Origin: Lysinibacillus sp. 2017
Lineage (GTDB): Bacteria > Bacillota > Bacilli > Bacillales_A > Planococcaceae
Reading direction: 5' to 3'
NCBI RefSeq assembly: GCF_003073375.1
Contig: NZ_CP029002.1
Span: forward strand, 358,001 to 422,000
DNA: 64,000 bases
Both the position numbers and the translations under genes were made by a program. The notes below the pieces were generated by a model. That model was not told the origin of the DNA. It made no database searches and was given only the letters and a program-made list of their open reading frames with translations. Shown one piece after another: positions 25,863-35,623 of this stretch (the stretch's first letter is position 1; each line of letters opens with the position of its first letter).

Positions 25863-27383
25863 TTAGAAGAAACCTTGAGCGTTTTTGTTGTAGCTTACTA
25901 ACATACATTTAGTTTGTTGGTAATGATCTAACATCATTAAGTGGTTTTCGCGACCAATACCTGATTTTTTGTATCCGCCGAAAGCAGCGTGTGCAGGGTA
26001 TTGGTGGTAAGTGTTAGTCCAAACACGACCAGCTTGGATACCACGAACTGCGCGGTAAGCTGTATCCATGTTACGAGACCATACACCAGCACCTAAACCG
26101 AACTCAGTGTCGTTAGCAATTTCCATTGCTTCTTCGAAAGTAGAGAATGTAGTAACAGATAATACTGGACCAAAGATCTCTTCTTGGAAGATACGCATTT
26201 TGTTGTTACCTTTGAAGACAGTCGGAGCTACGTAGTAACCTTCACCTTGGTCGCCTTCAAGTTTGTTTTGTGTACCACCGATTAATAATTCAGCGCCTTC
26301 TTCTTTACCGATTTCGATATAAGAAAGGATTTTTTGTAATTGTTCATTTGAAGCTTGTGCACCCATCATTACTTCAGTATCAAGAGGGTTACCGATTTTA
26401 ATTGCTTTTACGCGTTCTAATACACGTTCCATGAATTTGTCATAGATTGATTCGTGGACTAATGCACGAGAAGGACAAGTACAAATTTCGCCTGAGTTTA
26501 ATGCGAACATTACTAAACCTTCAATTGCTTTGTCTAAGTATTCATCGTCATGATCCATTACGTCTGGGAAGAATACGTTTGGTGATTTACCGCCAAGTTC
26601 TAATGTTACAGGGATGATGTTTTCAGTAGCATATTGCATGATTAAACGACCAACGCCAGTAGAACCAGTGAAAGCAACTTTGTTGATACGTGGGTTCGTA
26701 GCAAGTGGTTTACCAACTTCTACACCTAAACCGTTAACAATGTTGAATACACCTTTTGGTAATAAGTCTTGAATAAGTTCCGCTAATACTAAAATAGAAG
26801 CTGGAGTTTGCTCAGCTGGTTTCATAACGATGACGTTACCAGCAGCTAATGCAGGAGCAATTTTCCAAGAAGCCATAAGTAATGGGAAGTTCCAAGGAAT
26901 AATTTGACCTACAACACCAATTGGTTCATGGAAGTGGTAAGCAACTGTATCGTCATCAATTTGAGAAATACCACCTTGTTGTGCACGAATGGCACCAGCG
27001 AAGTAACGGAAGTGATCCACTACTAATGGAATATCAGCATTTAATGTTTCGCGAACTGCTTTACCGTTGTCCCAAGTTTCAGCAACAGCAATTGTTTCTA
27101 AGTTTTCTTCGATGCGGTCAGCAATTTTATTTAAAATATTAGCACGGTAAGCAACAGAAGTATGAGCCCAAGCGTCTTTAGCTGCATGTGCTGCATCTAA
27201 TGCTAACTCAATATCTTCTTCAGAAGAACGAGCCACACGTGTGAATACTTTACCTGTAATAGGAGATTTTACGTCTAGATATTGGCCTTTAACTGGGGCT
27301 ACCCATTCACCATTAATGAAGTTTTCGTAGCGCTCTTTGAAATTTACAACAGCGCCTGTAGTATTAGGATTTGCATAAATCAT
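25863..27383 (-). CDS. Aldehyde dehydrogenase (AldB/acetaldehyde type)
   Basis: 506 residues, full length. Motifs: [33 protein letters not shown], catalytic Glu in LELGGKSPN, catalytic Cys in [19 protein letters not shown] and the C-terminal [20 protein letters not shown]. The CTC active-site context and DUF779 neighbour fit the AldB/ExaC-like group that oxidises acetaldehyde and related aldehydes to acids with NAD(P). SD AGAGGTG precedes the ATG. It is separate from the aromatic operon, though it could back up aldehyde removal. Confidence 0.92.
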   Translation of the reverse strand: MIYANPNTTGAVVNFKERYENFINGEWVAPVKGQYLDVKSPITGKVFTRVARSSEEDIELALDAAHAAKDAWAHTSVAYRANILNKIADRIEENLETIAVAETWDNGKAVRETLNADIPLVVDHFRYFAGAIRAQQGGISQIDDDTVAYHFHEPIGVVGQIIPWNFPLLMASWKIAPALAAGNVIVMKPAEQTPASILVLAELIQDLLPKGVFNIVNGLGVEVGKPLATNPRINKVAFTGSTGVGRLIMQYATENIIPVTLELGGKSPNVFFPDVMDHDDEYLDKAIEGLVMFALNSGEICTCPSRALVHESIYDKFMERVLERVKAIKIGNPLDTEVMMGAQASNEQLQKILSYIEIGKEEGAELLIGGTQNKLEGDQGEGYYVAPTVFKGNNKMRIFQEEIFGPVLSVTTFSTFEEAMEIANDTEFGLGAGVWSRNMDTAYRAVRGIQAGRVWTNTYHQYPAHAAFGGYKKSGIGRENHLMMLDHYQQTKCMLVSYNKNAQGFF

Positions 27384-27882
27384 ATATATACACCTCTATA
27401 ATAGATTTAAAGTTTGTTAACTTTATAATTTGATTATGCGATTATATATGCATTATTACAAATGAAAAGTCTTATCATTAATCTTTGAAAATTATACTTA
27501 TAGAGTAATGTTGTATATTAATTGCAAATAATTATATAACCGTTTGTACTGATACAGTGGTATTTTTGTAAGTAAGTAAAATGTTAGAAACATAGCGCCA
27601 ACGTTATAATATGATAATTTCTGTTATTGTATAACAAAGAAGTACAGTGAATTTAATTGCATAATTATTCAATTACAAAAATAAAAATTCTTTCATAAAA
27701 ATATTTTATAGTAATAAATACCTTAGGGAAAATACCTTAATGAGTAAAAGGGATGACTTATTGTGGAAAGGGCCGAACCAATATAAACGCTATACTACTC
27801 ATAGAAGTTTGTTAACTCATTCGCATTTCGAAATAATTTTCGCTAAAATAAAAACAAAACATTTATAGAAAGGAAATTCGAC
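27384..27882. other. Very AT-rich intergenic gap
   Basis: Divergent promoters for the aldehyde dehydrogenase and the AbrB-type membrane protein must lie here. I see no gene, terminator or recognisable RNA. I looked for a sigma-54 TGGCAC/TTGCA pair upstream of the dehydrogenase and found none. Confidence 0.5.
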
Positions 27883-28890
27883 ATGTTATTAGTTTTCATC
27901 ATTGCATTAATCGGAGCATTCCTTTTTAATGTGTTATCGCTACCGATTCCATGGCTACTTGGACCGATATTTTCTGTACTAGTTGCGCAGTTCTTTATAA
28001 AAGACCGACTTCGTTGGCCAGTGATTCTTCGTAATACCGGGTTAATTGTTGTCGGTTTGTCTATTGGGCAACAATTTGATTTAGGACTTTTTCAAAATTT
28101 TCATGAGTTATTCTTTTTTATGATTATCGTCAATCTTCTATTGTTTGGTTTTTGTTTAGGGATGGCGTGGATTGTTTCGCGTGTGACCGGGATGTCATTT
28201 AAAACATCTGTTGTAGCGAACGTACCAGGTGGTTTATCGCAAATTGTAGTTTTTGCGGAGGAAGAGGAAGATGTTAACTTAACGCAGGTGACCTATTTTC
28301 ATATTATCCGCGTGTTGGGGGTCGTGCTACTTATCCCGTTTCTAATATCGGGACATGCTGTCAGTGGGGGAAAGGTTCCGATTACCGCCGATTCATGGCA
28401 AGTTGTCCTTCTAATACTAGTTGCAGCGGCACTTGTACCGCTTGGTAAGAAACTTAAATTTCCTGTTGCTTATTTTTTAACGCCCATCCTATTTATTATT
28501 ATCATAAAGTTATTCCATGTTGAGACACCAGAAATGCCGAGTGACGTGTTGCATGTCGCGCAAATTTTAATTGGTTCGTACATTGGACTTTTATTAAAAC
28601 CAGAAACGCTACGCCTGCCGTTAAAAGTCTTAGTAACGGGTCTTTTAAGTACAGTTGCGATGGTTGCGGTTTCGTACGGTACAAGTATACTTATCGCACA
28701 ATATTTAGATTTAAGCTTTGCAACAAGTTTCCTTAGTACTGCACCAGGTGGCATTGATCAAATGGGCTTAATTGCATCTTCTGTCCATGCAGATATTTCT
28801 GTCGTGACGGTATTTCAGCTGTTTCGAATGCTATTTATCTTTTTATGTATCATCCCAGTTATTAAATGGTTTACACGTACAAAAAAATGA
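27883..28890 (+). CDS. AbrB-type membrane protein (COG3180 family)
   Basis: 335 residues, hydrophobic throughout, with about 10 membrane segments arranged as two similar halves (PIPWLLGPIFSVLVAQFF and GSYIGLLLKPETLRLPLK; VVANVPGGLSQIV and FLSTAPGGIDQMGLIA). This duplicated PGG pattern marks the family often labelled 'AbrB' or 'ammonia monooxygenase', unrelated to the Bacillus DNA-binding AbrB. The function is unproven; a small-molecule transporter is likely. SD GAAAGGAAA precedes the ATG. It appears monocistronic. Confidence 0.8.
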   Translation: MLLVFIIALIGAFLFNVLSLPIPWLLGPIFSVLVAQFFIKDRLRWPVILRNTGLIVVGLSIGQQFDLGLFQNFHELFFFMIIVNLLLFGFCLGMAWIVSRVTGMSFKTSVVANVPGGLSQIVVFAEEEEDVNLTQVTYFHIIRVLGVVLLIPFLISGHAVSGGKVPITADSWQVVLLILVAAALVPLGKKLKFPVAYFLTPILFIIIIKLFHVETPEMPSDVLHVAQILIGSYIGLLLKPETLRLPLKVLVTGLLSTVAMVAVSYGTSILIAQYLDLSFATSFLSTAPGGIDQMGLIASSVHADISVVTVFQLFRMLFIFLCIIPVIKWFTRTKK

Positions 28891-28983
28891 AAATATTAGA
28901 AAAAAGACGCGTATCTTGACCGTTTCTCTCAACTTTAAGGTATACTAGTGAGAGTGATTAATTGAGGAAGTAGGACTAGGAAC

Positions 28984-29880
28984 ATGCAAACGCAATCGAA
29001 ACGACAATTGTGGGCGCAAGCTGTGAAAACCGGCATTATTAAGTCAAATTTAATTCCGATGATCGCGGCACTTATGCTCGCACTTTACACATATGAACTA
29101 AATTTTATTGAACATATTCCAGCAATTATTTATTCGATTCTTGGTTCAGCAGCAGTCATTGCAGCAGCTGGTGCGTACAATAACGTATATGACCGAGATA
29201 TTGACATAATTATGCCACGTACGAAAACTCGTCCGACTGTAACTGGGGAACTGTCAGCGAAAACGGTGTTAGTAGTTGCGACGCTGTTATTAATCGTAGG
29301 GCTAGTCTTGTTATATCTGGCAACACCACTTGCAGCATTGATGGGCTTTTTAGGCGTATTTTTCTATGTAGTACCTTATACAATGTGGACAAAACGCCGT
29401 ACGATTTGGAACACCGAAGTCGGTAGTATTTCAGGCGCGATGCCACCGTTAATCGGATGGGCAGCCGTTGCTCCAGACATTTGGCATCCAGCCGCATGGG
29501 CACTGTTTTTAATAATGGTCATTTGGCAAATGCCACACTTTTATGCCATTGCCATTCGTAAAAAAGAGGATTACGCTGCAGCAAGTATTCCGATGCTCCC
29601 TGTTGCAAAAGGGGAACGCCGCACATATATTCAATCGAATGTCTACTTAGTCTTACTAAGTCTTTCTAGCTTTTTATTTTTACCATTAAGCTTAGGATTA
29701 ACAATTGTTTCGTTCGTGCTTAGTGTCATTTGGCTTTACATGAGTATTTTAGCATCGAAACAAAAAGAAGAGAAAAAATGGGCCAATAAAATGTTTGCTT
29801 ACTCGTTATTCCATATGATGGCTGTTTTCGGAACAGTTATTATTTATGCGACAGTCGGCATGATTTTAAATGCACTCTAA
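28984..29880 (+). CDS. ctaB: Heme O synthase (protoheme IX farnesyltransferase)
   Basis: 298 residues, UbiA-type prenyltransferase with about nine membrane helices. The first Asp-rich motif is NNVYDRDIDIIMPRTKTRP; the second region KKEDYAAASIPMLPV is typical of CtaB/CyoE. It farnesylates heme B to heme O for terminal oxidases. It stands alone rather than beside the cytochrome oxidase operon. A TTGACC -35-like element lies at 28916-28921; SD GAGGAAGTAGGA precedes the ATG. Confidence 0.95.
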   Translation: MQTQSKRQLWAQAVKTGIIKSNLIPMIAALMLALYTYELNFIEHIPAIIYSILGSAAVIAAAGAYNNVYDRDIDIIMPRTKTRPTVTGELSAKTVLVVATLLLIVGLVLLYLATPLAALMGFLGVFFYVVPYTMWTKRRTIWNTEVGSISGAMPPLIGWAAVAPDIWHPAAWALFLIMVIWQMPHFYAIAIRKKEDYAAASIPMLPVAKGERRTYIQSNVYLVLLSLSSFLFLPLSLGLTIVSFVLSVIWLYMSILASKQKEEKKWANKMFAYSLFHMMAVFGTVIIYATVGMILNAL

Positions 29881-29883
29881 AAT

Positions 29884-29922
29884 AAAAAAGCTGTACAGCT
29901 ACATACTGTACAGCTTTTTTTT
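29884..29922. terminator. Bidirectional terminator between ctaB and tetR
   Basis: 15-bp stem AAAAAAGCTGTACAG / CTGTACAGCTTTTTT between convergent genes. Confidence 0.88.
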
Positions 29923-29932
29923 ATGTAATTAT

Positions 29933-30514
29933 TTAACTAAGGTTAATAAGTTGTTCGAAATATGCCCAAGAAATTTCAAGTCGCTCTTGTGTGCAATAGC
30001 CACCACCTAAAAATTGATCTACCTGGATTCCTTGTAATAGGACACAGTATAAATGGGTGAAGTCATTTTTTTGTTTATCAGAAAGTGTGCTAAAGGCGTC
30101 ATGAGTTTGTAAGTAATCGATAAACTGACCTTGCAACTTCGAAAAATAATGTTCAGCTTTTTCTACCAATAGCTCTTTTAAATGATGCGGTGGAAACACG
30201 ATAAAGCGAAATAAAAATTGTGAAGATAAAATATTTTTTGCACGGTAGGCATTGTATTTGATATAGGCTTTTAACTGTGAAAGTAATTCATCTGGTTGGA
30301 TGGGCTTTGAAAAAAAGTCCTTCATAGCGTTAAGTTCATCTATAATACATGACTCATAAATTGATAAAAATAAATCGTCTTTACTTTTATAATGATTGTA
30401 GATTGAAGATTTTTTAATGCCAACATCTGCAATAATATCAGCAAGTGATGCACCTTCATATCCTCTTTCTGTAAATAAACAAAGCGCGGATGCTTTAATA
30501 CGTTGCGATGACAT
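29933..30514 (-). CDS. TetR/AcrR family regulator
   Basis: 193 residues. The N-terminal HTH reads RIKASALCLFTERGYEGASL, then ADIIADVGIKKSSIYNHYKSKDDL; the C-terminal ligand domain is generic. SD AAAGGAG precedes the ATG on the minus strand. No obvious target gene is divergent nearby. A 12-bp palindrome, CCTAAATTTAGG, lies 33 bp upstream and may be its own operator. Confidence 0.9.
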   Translation of the reverse strand: MSSQRIKASALCLFTERGYEGASLADIIADVGIKKSSIYNHYKSKDDLFLSIYESCIIDELNAMKDFFSKPIQPDELLSQLKAYIKYNAYRAKNILSSQFLFRFIVFPPHHLKELLVEKAEHYFSKLQGQFIDYLQTHDAFSTLSDKQKNDFTHLYCVLLQGIQVDQFLGGGYCTQERLEISWAYFEQLINLS

Positions 30515-30546
30515 AGTTCAAAGCTCCTTTCTTATATGAAAATGGC

Positions 30547-30558
30547 CCTAAATTTAGG
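30547..30558. promoter_or_regulatory. Candidate TetR operator
   Basis: Perfect palindrome CCTAAATTTAGG between the start of the tetR gene and its presumed promoter. The match to autoregulation is positional only. Confidence 0.35.
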
Positions 30559-30890
30559 CGGTAGAGAAGTTCAAATTAATATTTTAAAATTCTAACAAAT
30601 TGATTTAATTATACTAGAAAATGGGTGGATTAATCAACTAAAGATATGAAATAACTAGGGATAATAAACTATGATTTTTAGCATTTTTATAGAAAAGTTA
30701 AGAAATTGTGAACATATTTGTGATAATAATATGACAATCACTCGGCGAATATATTACCGGAATCCTGTAGATGCTATGATGAATTTATCGAGCGTAGCAC
30801 CTTGCTCGCATGAATGATTTCACACTTATTAAGAGATTGCAGATTTTACTCACTTAACTTCGTATACGACATCGACAACATATAAAACCC

Positions 30891-30962
30891 CCTATTTTTA
30901 TATGGTCAAGTACGGAAAAATAGGAAAAACTCCAATGCATAGTGGGTATTGGAGTTTTTTTG
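30891..30962 (+). terminator. Two consecutive hairpins ending in an orphan terminator
   Basis: CCTATTTTT / AAAAATAGG (about 30894-30923) is followed by AAAAACTCCAAT / ATTGGAGTTTTTTT (30925-30962). No gene on the plus strand precedes this terminator, so a small RNA may end here. The 30560-30890 stretch shows no protein gene. Confidence 0.55.
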
Positions 30963-30980
30963 TTTATATTTATATAAGAA

Positions 30981-31021
30981 AAAGCACCGTCTCCCATAAC
31001 ATTTGAGGGGACGGTGCTTTC
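30981..31021 (-). terminator. Terminator of M20 dipeptidase
   Basis: Minus-strand stem AAAGCACCGTC / GACGGTGCTTT then a T run, directly after the dipeptidase stop. Confidence 0.85.
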
Positions 31022-31026
31022 ACATT

Positions 31027-32409
31027 TTAAAATTTAAGTGATGCTACTTCGAACATATAGTCGCCAAGCACGCGTAAGCCTTGGTCAAAGTTTTCTAAAT
31101 GGAAGTGTTCGTTTGGCGCATGGAAGTTTTCACTTGAAAGTCCGAAGCCCATTAACACTACAGGTAAATCTAAAATTTCATCGAAGGCTGCAACGATTGG
31201 AATCGAGCCACCACCGCGTGTATAAGCTGTTGGCACGTTATAAACTTTTTCGTAAGAACGGCCAGCTGCTTGAATTAGTGGGTGATCGAATGGAGTTAAG
31301 TAAGGTTTTCCTTTATCAAATTCAGAAACTTTTACTTCAACACCTGTTGGTTTGTGTTTTTCAATATGCGCTTTTAGTAAAGCAACGATTTCTTCAGGGT
31401 CTTGATCTGGAACAAGACGGCATGTAATTTTCGCGCCCGCTTCAGCAGGTAATACCGTTTTAATCCCTTCACCAGAGAAGCCACCGAATACGCCGTTAAT
31501 TTCTAATGTTGGACGTGCCCATGTTTGTTCAAGGTAAGAATAACCAGCTTCACCGAATAATTCTTTTACGCCAACTTCTTCTTTAATCGCAGCTTCATCA
31601 AATTCTAATTCACGGTAAGCTTGGCGCTCTTCATCAGATAATGGAAGCACGTTGTCATAGAAACCATCTACTTGAATCGTACCGTGCTCATCGCGGAATG
31701 ACGCTAAAATTTCTGTTAATGCGTGGATCGCATTTTGAACACCGCCACCATAAAGCCCTGAGTGTAGGTCACCTTTTGCACCGCGCACATCAATTTGAAC
31801 GCCCGTTAAACCGCGTAAGCCATAGCATACTGCAGGTTTACCTTTTGCATAAAGACCTGTATCTGAGATTAGGATTAAATCCGCTGCTAATTTTTCTTTA
31901 TTGTCTTCTGTGTATTGTGGTAAAGAAGGGCTACCGATTTCCTCTTCACCTTCATAAATGAATTTAACGTTTACAGGTAATGTGCCTTCTGTTGCAAATA
32001 ACGCTTCAATCATTTTTAAGTGCATGAATACTTGGCCTTTGTCGTCTGAAGAACCACGCGCAAATAGCTTGTTATCACGAATAGAAGGCTCAAATGGTGG
32101 CGTTTCCCATAAGTTAAGTGGGTCAACGGGTTGCACGTCGTAGTGACCGTAGAAAAGGATGGTTGGTTTGCCTTCTGCATGTAACCATTCACCATAAACA
32201 ACTGGGTGTCCCGCTGTTTCTTCTACTGCAACGTTTTCAATGTTTAACGTTTTTAAGTGGTCAGCTAACCATTTTGCCGCTGTTTGCATATCGGCTTTAT
32301 GATCCGATAAGGCAGAAATACTAGGAATGCGTAAAAACTCGGTTAACTCTGCTAAATGACGCTCACGATTTTCTGTAAAATAAGCATCTAATGTTTGTAA
32401 ATGACTCAT
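31027..32409 (-). CDS. M20 family dipeptidase (CNDP/carnosinase-like)
   Basis: 460 residues. Zinc-ligand motifs: FYGHYDVQP, RGSSDDKGQ, EGEEEIGS (catalytic Glu), LISDTGLY and the late SSENFHAPNEHF. The central dimerisation domain is present (GAKGDLHSGLYGGG). It is expected to cleave dipeptides in the cytoplasm. I start it at ATG 32409 (MSHLQTLDAYFTENRERHLA) with GGGAGG 11 nt upstream; the frame is open for 32 codons further but that stretch is leader with hairpins and has no SD. Monocistronic with its own terminator. Confidence 0.9.
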   Translation of the reverse strand: MSHLQTLDAYFTENRERHLAELTEFLRIPSISALSDHKADMQTAAKWLADHLKTLNIENVAVEETAGHPVVYGEWLHAEGKPTILFYGHYDVQPVDPLNLWETPPFEPSIRDNKLFARGSSDDKGQVFMHLKMIEALFATEGTLPVNVKFIYEGEEEIGSPSLPQYTEDNKEKLAADLILISDTGLYAKGKPAVCYGLRGLTGVQIDVRGAKGDLHSGLYGGGVQNAIHALTEILASFRDEHGTIQVDGFYDNVLPLSDEERQAYRELEFDEAAIKEEVGVKELFGEAGYSYLEQTWARPTLEINGVFGGFSGEGIKTVLPAEAGAKITCRLVPDQDPEEIVALLKAHIEKHKPTGVEVKVSEFDKGKPYLTPFDHPLIQAAGRSYEKVYNVPTAYTRGGGSIPIVAAFDEILDLPVVLMGFGLSSENFHAPNEHFHLENFDQGLRVLGDYMFEVASLKF

Positions 32410-32502
32410 AACTTGTATGGCCTCCCTTTTTCCCGAATTAACGGGTAGTAACAATTTAAATAGAAATTGACTGCCCATAAAATTCCGACTGGTGAAGCCT
32501 AA

Positions 32503-32529
32503 CAATCAATGGAAGAGAACCATTGATTG
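32503..32529. repeat. Perfect hairpin in the leader of the M20 dipeptidase gene
   Basis: 10-bp stem CAATCAATGG / CCATTGATTG with a 7-nt loop, about 95 bp before the start. No T run follows, so it is more likely an operator or leader structure than a terminator. No known riboswitch core was recognised. Confidence 0.4.
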
Positions 32530-32612
32530 AAGGTTCACTATGTTTCGAATATGGAAATAAGTATAGCATATGTCTCGATTTTGTAGTGTTGCCGATGTAC
32601 TGAAAAGGGATT

Positions 32613-32643
32613 AAAAAACAAGGAGCTGTTGTTTAGCTACTTG
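32613..32643 (-). terminator. Terminator of DUF4275-like gene
   Basis: Minus-strand hairpin ACAAGTAGCT / AGCTCCTTGT with one bulge per arm, then TTTTTTAAT. Confidence 0.65.
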
Positions 32644-32653
32644 TTCGTATAAG

Positions 32654-33184
32654 TTATTTTGCCTTAAGGTCATTCCAAATAAAATAAGGTCCAATCGAAT
32701 CTTCATGTGTATGGATATACGTCCAGCTAAATGTTTCATCGAACACGTAAATATCATCTTGTGAGTCAAGATCTGTTGAGGTCATGGTTGATGCATGTTG
32801 AAACGTTTGAACATTTCGAGCATGTTCATACATGAAAAATAATGTGGATTTTTTTACCTTGTCAAAAGCTTCACGTGCTGCTTGTCTATCTAAACAGCTA
32901 ACCTTATCATAGCTACAAATATGCCATCGATAGCTATAAAAATAAATCGCACGCTTTTCATCCTCAGTAAGAGTAGCGAATGTTTTATCCCACTTTCGTT
33001 GTAATTGTAGGGAATTCCAGTCCGTATCTAAATTTAAATCTAGATTTCCAATTTGAATGCCCTTTTTTGCTAAATGACGTTCGAATTGAAATTGGCAGTT
33101 TAAATCTTCGAGTACATAATAGGTACGGTCCAATTCTTCTTCTGAAAATTCGTTTAATAGTTCATCAATATATTTACGAGACAT
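32654..33184 (-). CDS. DUF4275-like hypothetical protein
   Basis: 176 residues, soluble, acidic. The region WDKTFATLTEDEKRAIYFYS followed by RWHICSYDKVSCLDRQAAREAFD looks like the DUF4275 family as I remember it (W..F, WH.CSYEK..CL..EA..AF). No catalytic motif is recognisable and the function is unknown. SD AGGAG is just upstream of ATG on the minus strand. It has its own terminator and stands alone between the dipeptidase and the divergent plsY-like gene. Confidence 0.7.
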   Translation of the reverse strand: MSRKYIDELLNEFSEEELDRTYYVLEDLNCQFQFERHLAKKGIQIGNLDLNLDTDWNSLQLQRKWDKTFATLTEDEKRAIYFYSYRWHICSYDKVSCLDRQAAREAFDKVKKSTLFFMYEHARNVQTFQHASTMTSTDLDSQDDIYVFDETFSWTYIHTHEDSIGPYFIWNDLKAK

Positions 33185-33329
33185 AGAAAAACTCCTATCT
33201 AAGCTTTTAATTTACCGTAACATCTTATCTAGATACATACAATAAGTTCACGGAAAATTCGGAATTCCATTGCGTAGTAAAATACGATACGATTAGTAAA
33301 TAAAATTCAAATGAACTAAGAGGTGACGT

Positions 33330-33890
33330 ATGCAAGTACTCTACATTCTCCTTAGCTATTTGCTCGGAACCGTTTTAATGGCGGCTATTGTAGGCAAATT
33401 TAAAGGAGTCAATTTACAAAATGAAAATAGCGGGAATCTCGGCGCACGAAATGCTGGAAGAACACTCGGGAAATCAGCATTTGTCATGGTTGCAGTTGGA
33501 GACGCGTTAAAAGGGGCTTTCGTTGTAGTAGCTGGACGTATGCTAGAACTGCCTGAACTAACTATTGCACTTGCAGTCATTGCTGTTACCATCGGACATC
33601 TCTACCCGTTTTGGAATAAAGGAAAAGGTGGTAAAGGGGTAGCAACGATTGTTGGCGCGATGCTCTTGTTTTCACCTTTCTATACCATTTGGTTAATTGT
33701 CGGATTTTTAGGAGGCATGCTTTTCACAAAAAGTGCAACATTGAGTATGGTTGTGGGCTTTGCGCTTTACGGTGTGCTCGTTTCTTGGAAATTAGAGGGC
33801 GGCATTATTTTGTGTATAGCTCTGTTACTCGTTATTTGGAAACAACGAAATAGCATAATAGAAAGAGTGAAGCCGAATGTATTGGAGTAA
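33330..33890 (+). CDS. PlsY-like glycerol-3-phosphate acyltransferase paralogue
   Basis: 186 residues, five to six membrane segments. PlsY motifs are visible: SGNLGARNAGRTLG (standard is GATNxxR; here Arg replaces Thr), GDALKG, IGHLYPFWNKGKGGKGVAT. PlsY uses acyl-phosphate to acylate glycerol-3-phosphate. The altered first motif, and coupling (14-bp overlap) to an unusual GNAT-aminotransferase gene, suggest a specialised paralogue with a different acceptor rather than the housekeeping enzyme; this is inference. SD AGAGGTGA precedes the ATG. Confidence 0.8.
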   Translation: MQVLYILLSYLLGTVLMAAIVGKFKGVNLQNENSGNLGARNAGRTLGKSAFVMVAVGDALKGAFVVVAGRMLELPELTIALAVIAVTIGHLYPFWNKGKGGKGVATIVGAMLLFSPFYTIWLIVGFLGGMLFTKSATLSMVVGFALYGVLVSWKLEGGIILCIALLLVIWKQRNSIIERVKPNVLE

Positions 33891-35403
33891 AATAGCGACA
33901 GCAAACCAAGAATTTGATGCGATTGCAGCACTGAACTATGAAACATTTGTTGAAGAGATTCCCCAGCACGAGCAAAATGAATCACATCGTTTAATCGATA
34001 AATTTCATGAAGAAAACGTCTATCTTATTGTCTACAAAAACACGGAAATCGTTGGAATGGTTGCCTTTCGAGATGTTCGACCATTTTCAATTGATCAAAA
34101 ACTAGGTGGAGTCGAGCACTATTTAGATGCAAACTTATGCGGATTTTTATGTGAGCTACGCCTCCTTGCAGTGAAAAAAGCACATCGCAACGGGCGTGTT
34201 TTTGCAAAGCTATCATCTGCTATCTATCGTTATGCTTATGATAAAGGGTATACGGCCTGCGTTATTTCTGGGACAGTGCGTGAAGAAAGATTATATACGC
34301 AAATGGGTTTCCGTCAATTCGCATCACCAGTAGGAACAGAAGAAGCACGGTATTTACCAATGGTGCTAACGCGTGAGGCAAGTAGCGTGTTTCGTGAACG
34401 ATTACGTGAGCAAACGGCGGTGTTTTACCCAGGTCCTGTTGCACTACAATCCCCACTTGAGCAGTCGATTGTATCGCATCGCTCTAAAAAATTTCAGCAA
34501 GAGCTCCATTTGATGAAAGAAAAGCTATTTAAATTAGCAAAAACGAATGTCGTCATCCCACTTGTTGGCACAGGGACACTTGCCAATGATGCAATGCTTG
34601 GACAATTGAAAAGTGAGTTTGGAATGGAAAAAGGGCTTGTCCTTATCAATGGGGAATTCGGCAGTCGCTTGAAAAAACAAGCACAGCAGTGGAATTTGCA
34701 AATGGATACGCTTGATTTCGGTTGGGGGAACTCTTTTGACATCACCTTAATTGAACAATCACTAAAAACGAATGCTTACAGCTACGTAATTTTCGTTCAC
34801 GGTGAAACGTCCAACAGTGCATTAAATCCACTTGAAAAATTAGCCGAGCTTACAAAGCGCTATCATGTAAAACTTTGTGCAGACTGCATTAGCTCATTTG
34901 GATCACTTCCTTTTTCAATGGAAGATTTACATTACGCGACGGCAGTAAGTGGCAAGTCACTCGGAACAATCGCCGGTCTTTCTTTCATCTTTTGTAAGGA
35001 AGCACCAACAAAAAGTGAAGCACCACTTTATATGAACTTACCTTATTCTATCGAAAAAGAAATCCCATTCACGCTGCCTCATCATTTGATCGTAGCAGTA
35101 AGTGAGGTGTTAAAGGCTTATCCGGAACGCTATGAAATACTAGTAAATCGTATGGAACAAGTGAAAAATTCAAGCTTCGCGCCATTTATAGTAGGGGATG
35201 TACATCCGATGATTGCAACGATACAGCATGAAAAAATGCCACAAATCATAGAAACTTGCGAATTAAACGGCTTTTTACTACATAGTGAAAGTACCTATTT
35301 AAAGGAACGAAACCTTGCACAAATTAGTGTAATTCAACCGAGCTTTGAAAAAGATTTTAAAAAGTGTAATGCGTTATTTTCATGCTTAGTGGAAACATTG
35401 TAA
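33877..35403 (+). CDS. GNAT acyltransferase - class V aminotransferase fusion
   Basis: 508 residues. Residues ~1-170 form a GNAT-like acyltransferase (VGMVAFRDVRPFSID, CELRLLAVKKAHRNGRVFAKL, VREERLYTQMGF). Residues ~180-508 are a PhnW/serine-glyoxylate-type PLP aminotransferase: YPGPVALQ, VHGETSNSALNPLEKL, CADCISSFGSLPF (Asp binding PLP nitrogen), and the PLP Lys in AVSGKSLGTIAG. It overlaps the PlsY-like gene by 14 bp and so is translationally coupled. A joint role in making an acylated amino compound or aminolipid is possible, but no substrate is known to me. Confidence 0.78.
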   Translation: MYWSKIATANQEFDAIAALNYETFVEEIPQHEQNESHRLIDKFHEENVYLIVYKNTEIVGMVAFRDVRPFSIDQKLGGVEHYLDANLCGFLCELRLLAVKKAHRNGRVFAKLSSAIYRYAYDKGYTACVISGTVREERLYTQMGFRQFASPVGTEEARYLPMVLTREASSVFRERLREQTAVFYPGPVALQSPLEQSIVSHRSKKFQQELHLMKEKLFKLAKTNVVIPLVGTGTLANDAMLGQLKSEFGMEKGLVLINGEFGSRLKKQAQQWNLQMDTLDFGWGNSFDITLIEQSLKTNAYSYVIFVHGETSNSALNPLEKLAELTKRYHVKLCADCISSFGSLPFSMEDLHYATAVSGKSLGTIAGLSFIFCKEAPTKSEAPLYMNLPYSIEKEIPFTLPHHLIVAVSEVLKAYPERYEILVNRMEQVKNSSFAPFIVGDVHPMIATIQHEKMPQIIETCELNGFLLHSESTYLKERNLAQISVIQPSFEKDFKKCNALFSCLVETL

Positions 35404-35555
35404 GGTGAGGGGATAGATGGAAAACGCGTAGTATGTAGAGGAATGCACATTTCATATAATCAAATGATTACTCTATAACTTACATCATTGTAAGGTAATT
35501 GAAAGCCAATCCGATAGAGTGTAAGCATTTATTTTGGGAAAATAAAGTCACAAGG

Positions 35556-35610
35556 AAATAAACTTTATCAAATTAAACATAAATTGACTTTACATAAAAT
35601 AAACTTTATC
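35556..35610 (+). repeat. 14-bp direct repeats before the ECF sigma gene
   Basis: AAATAAACTTTATC occurs at 35556-35569 and 35597-35610, 41 bp apart, the second abutting the SD GGAGG. They could be binding sites for an activator or an element of an autoregulated promoter. Confidence 0.45.
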
Positions 35611-35623
35611 GGAGGACAATATC

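Noticed and set aside
32410-32560. Riboswitch or T-box in the M20 dipeptidase leader
   Set aside because: Hairpins are present, but no SAM, lysine, T-box (no TGGNACC) or other known core could be recognised.
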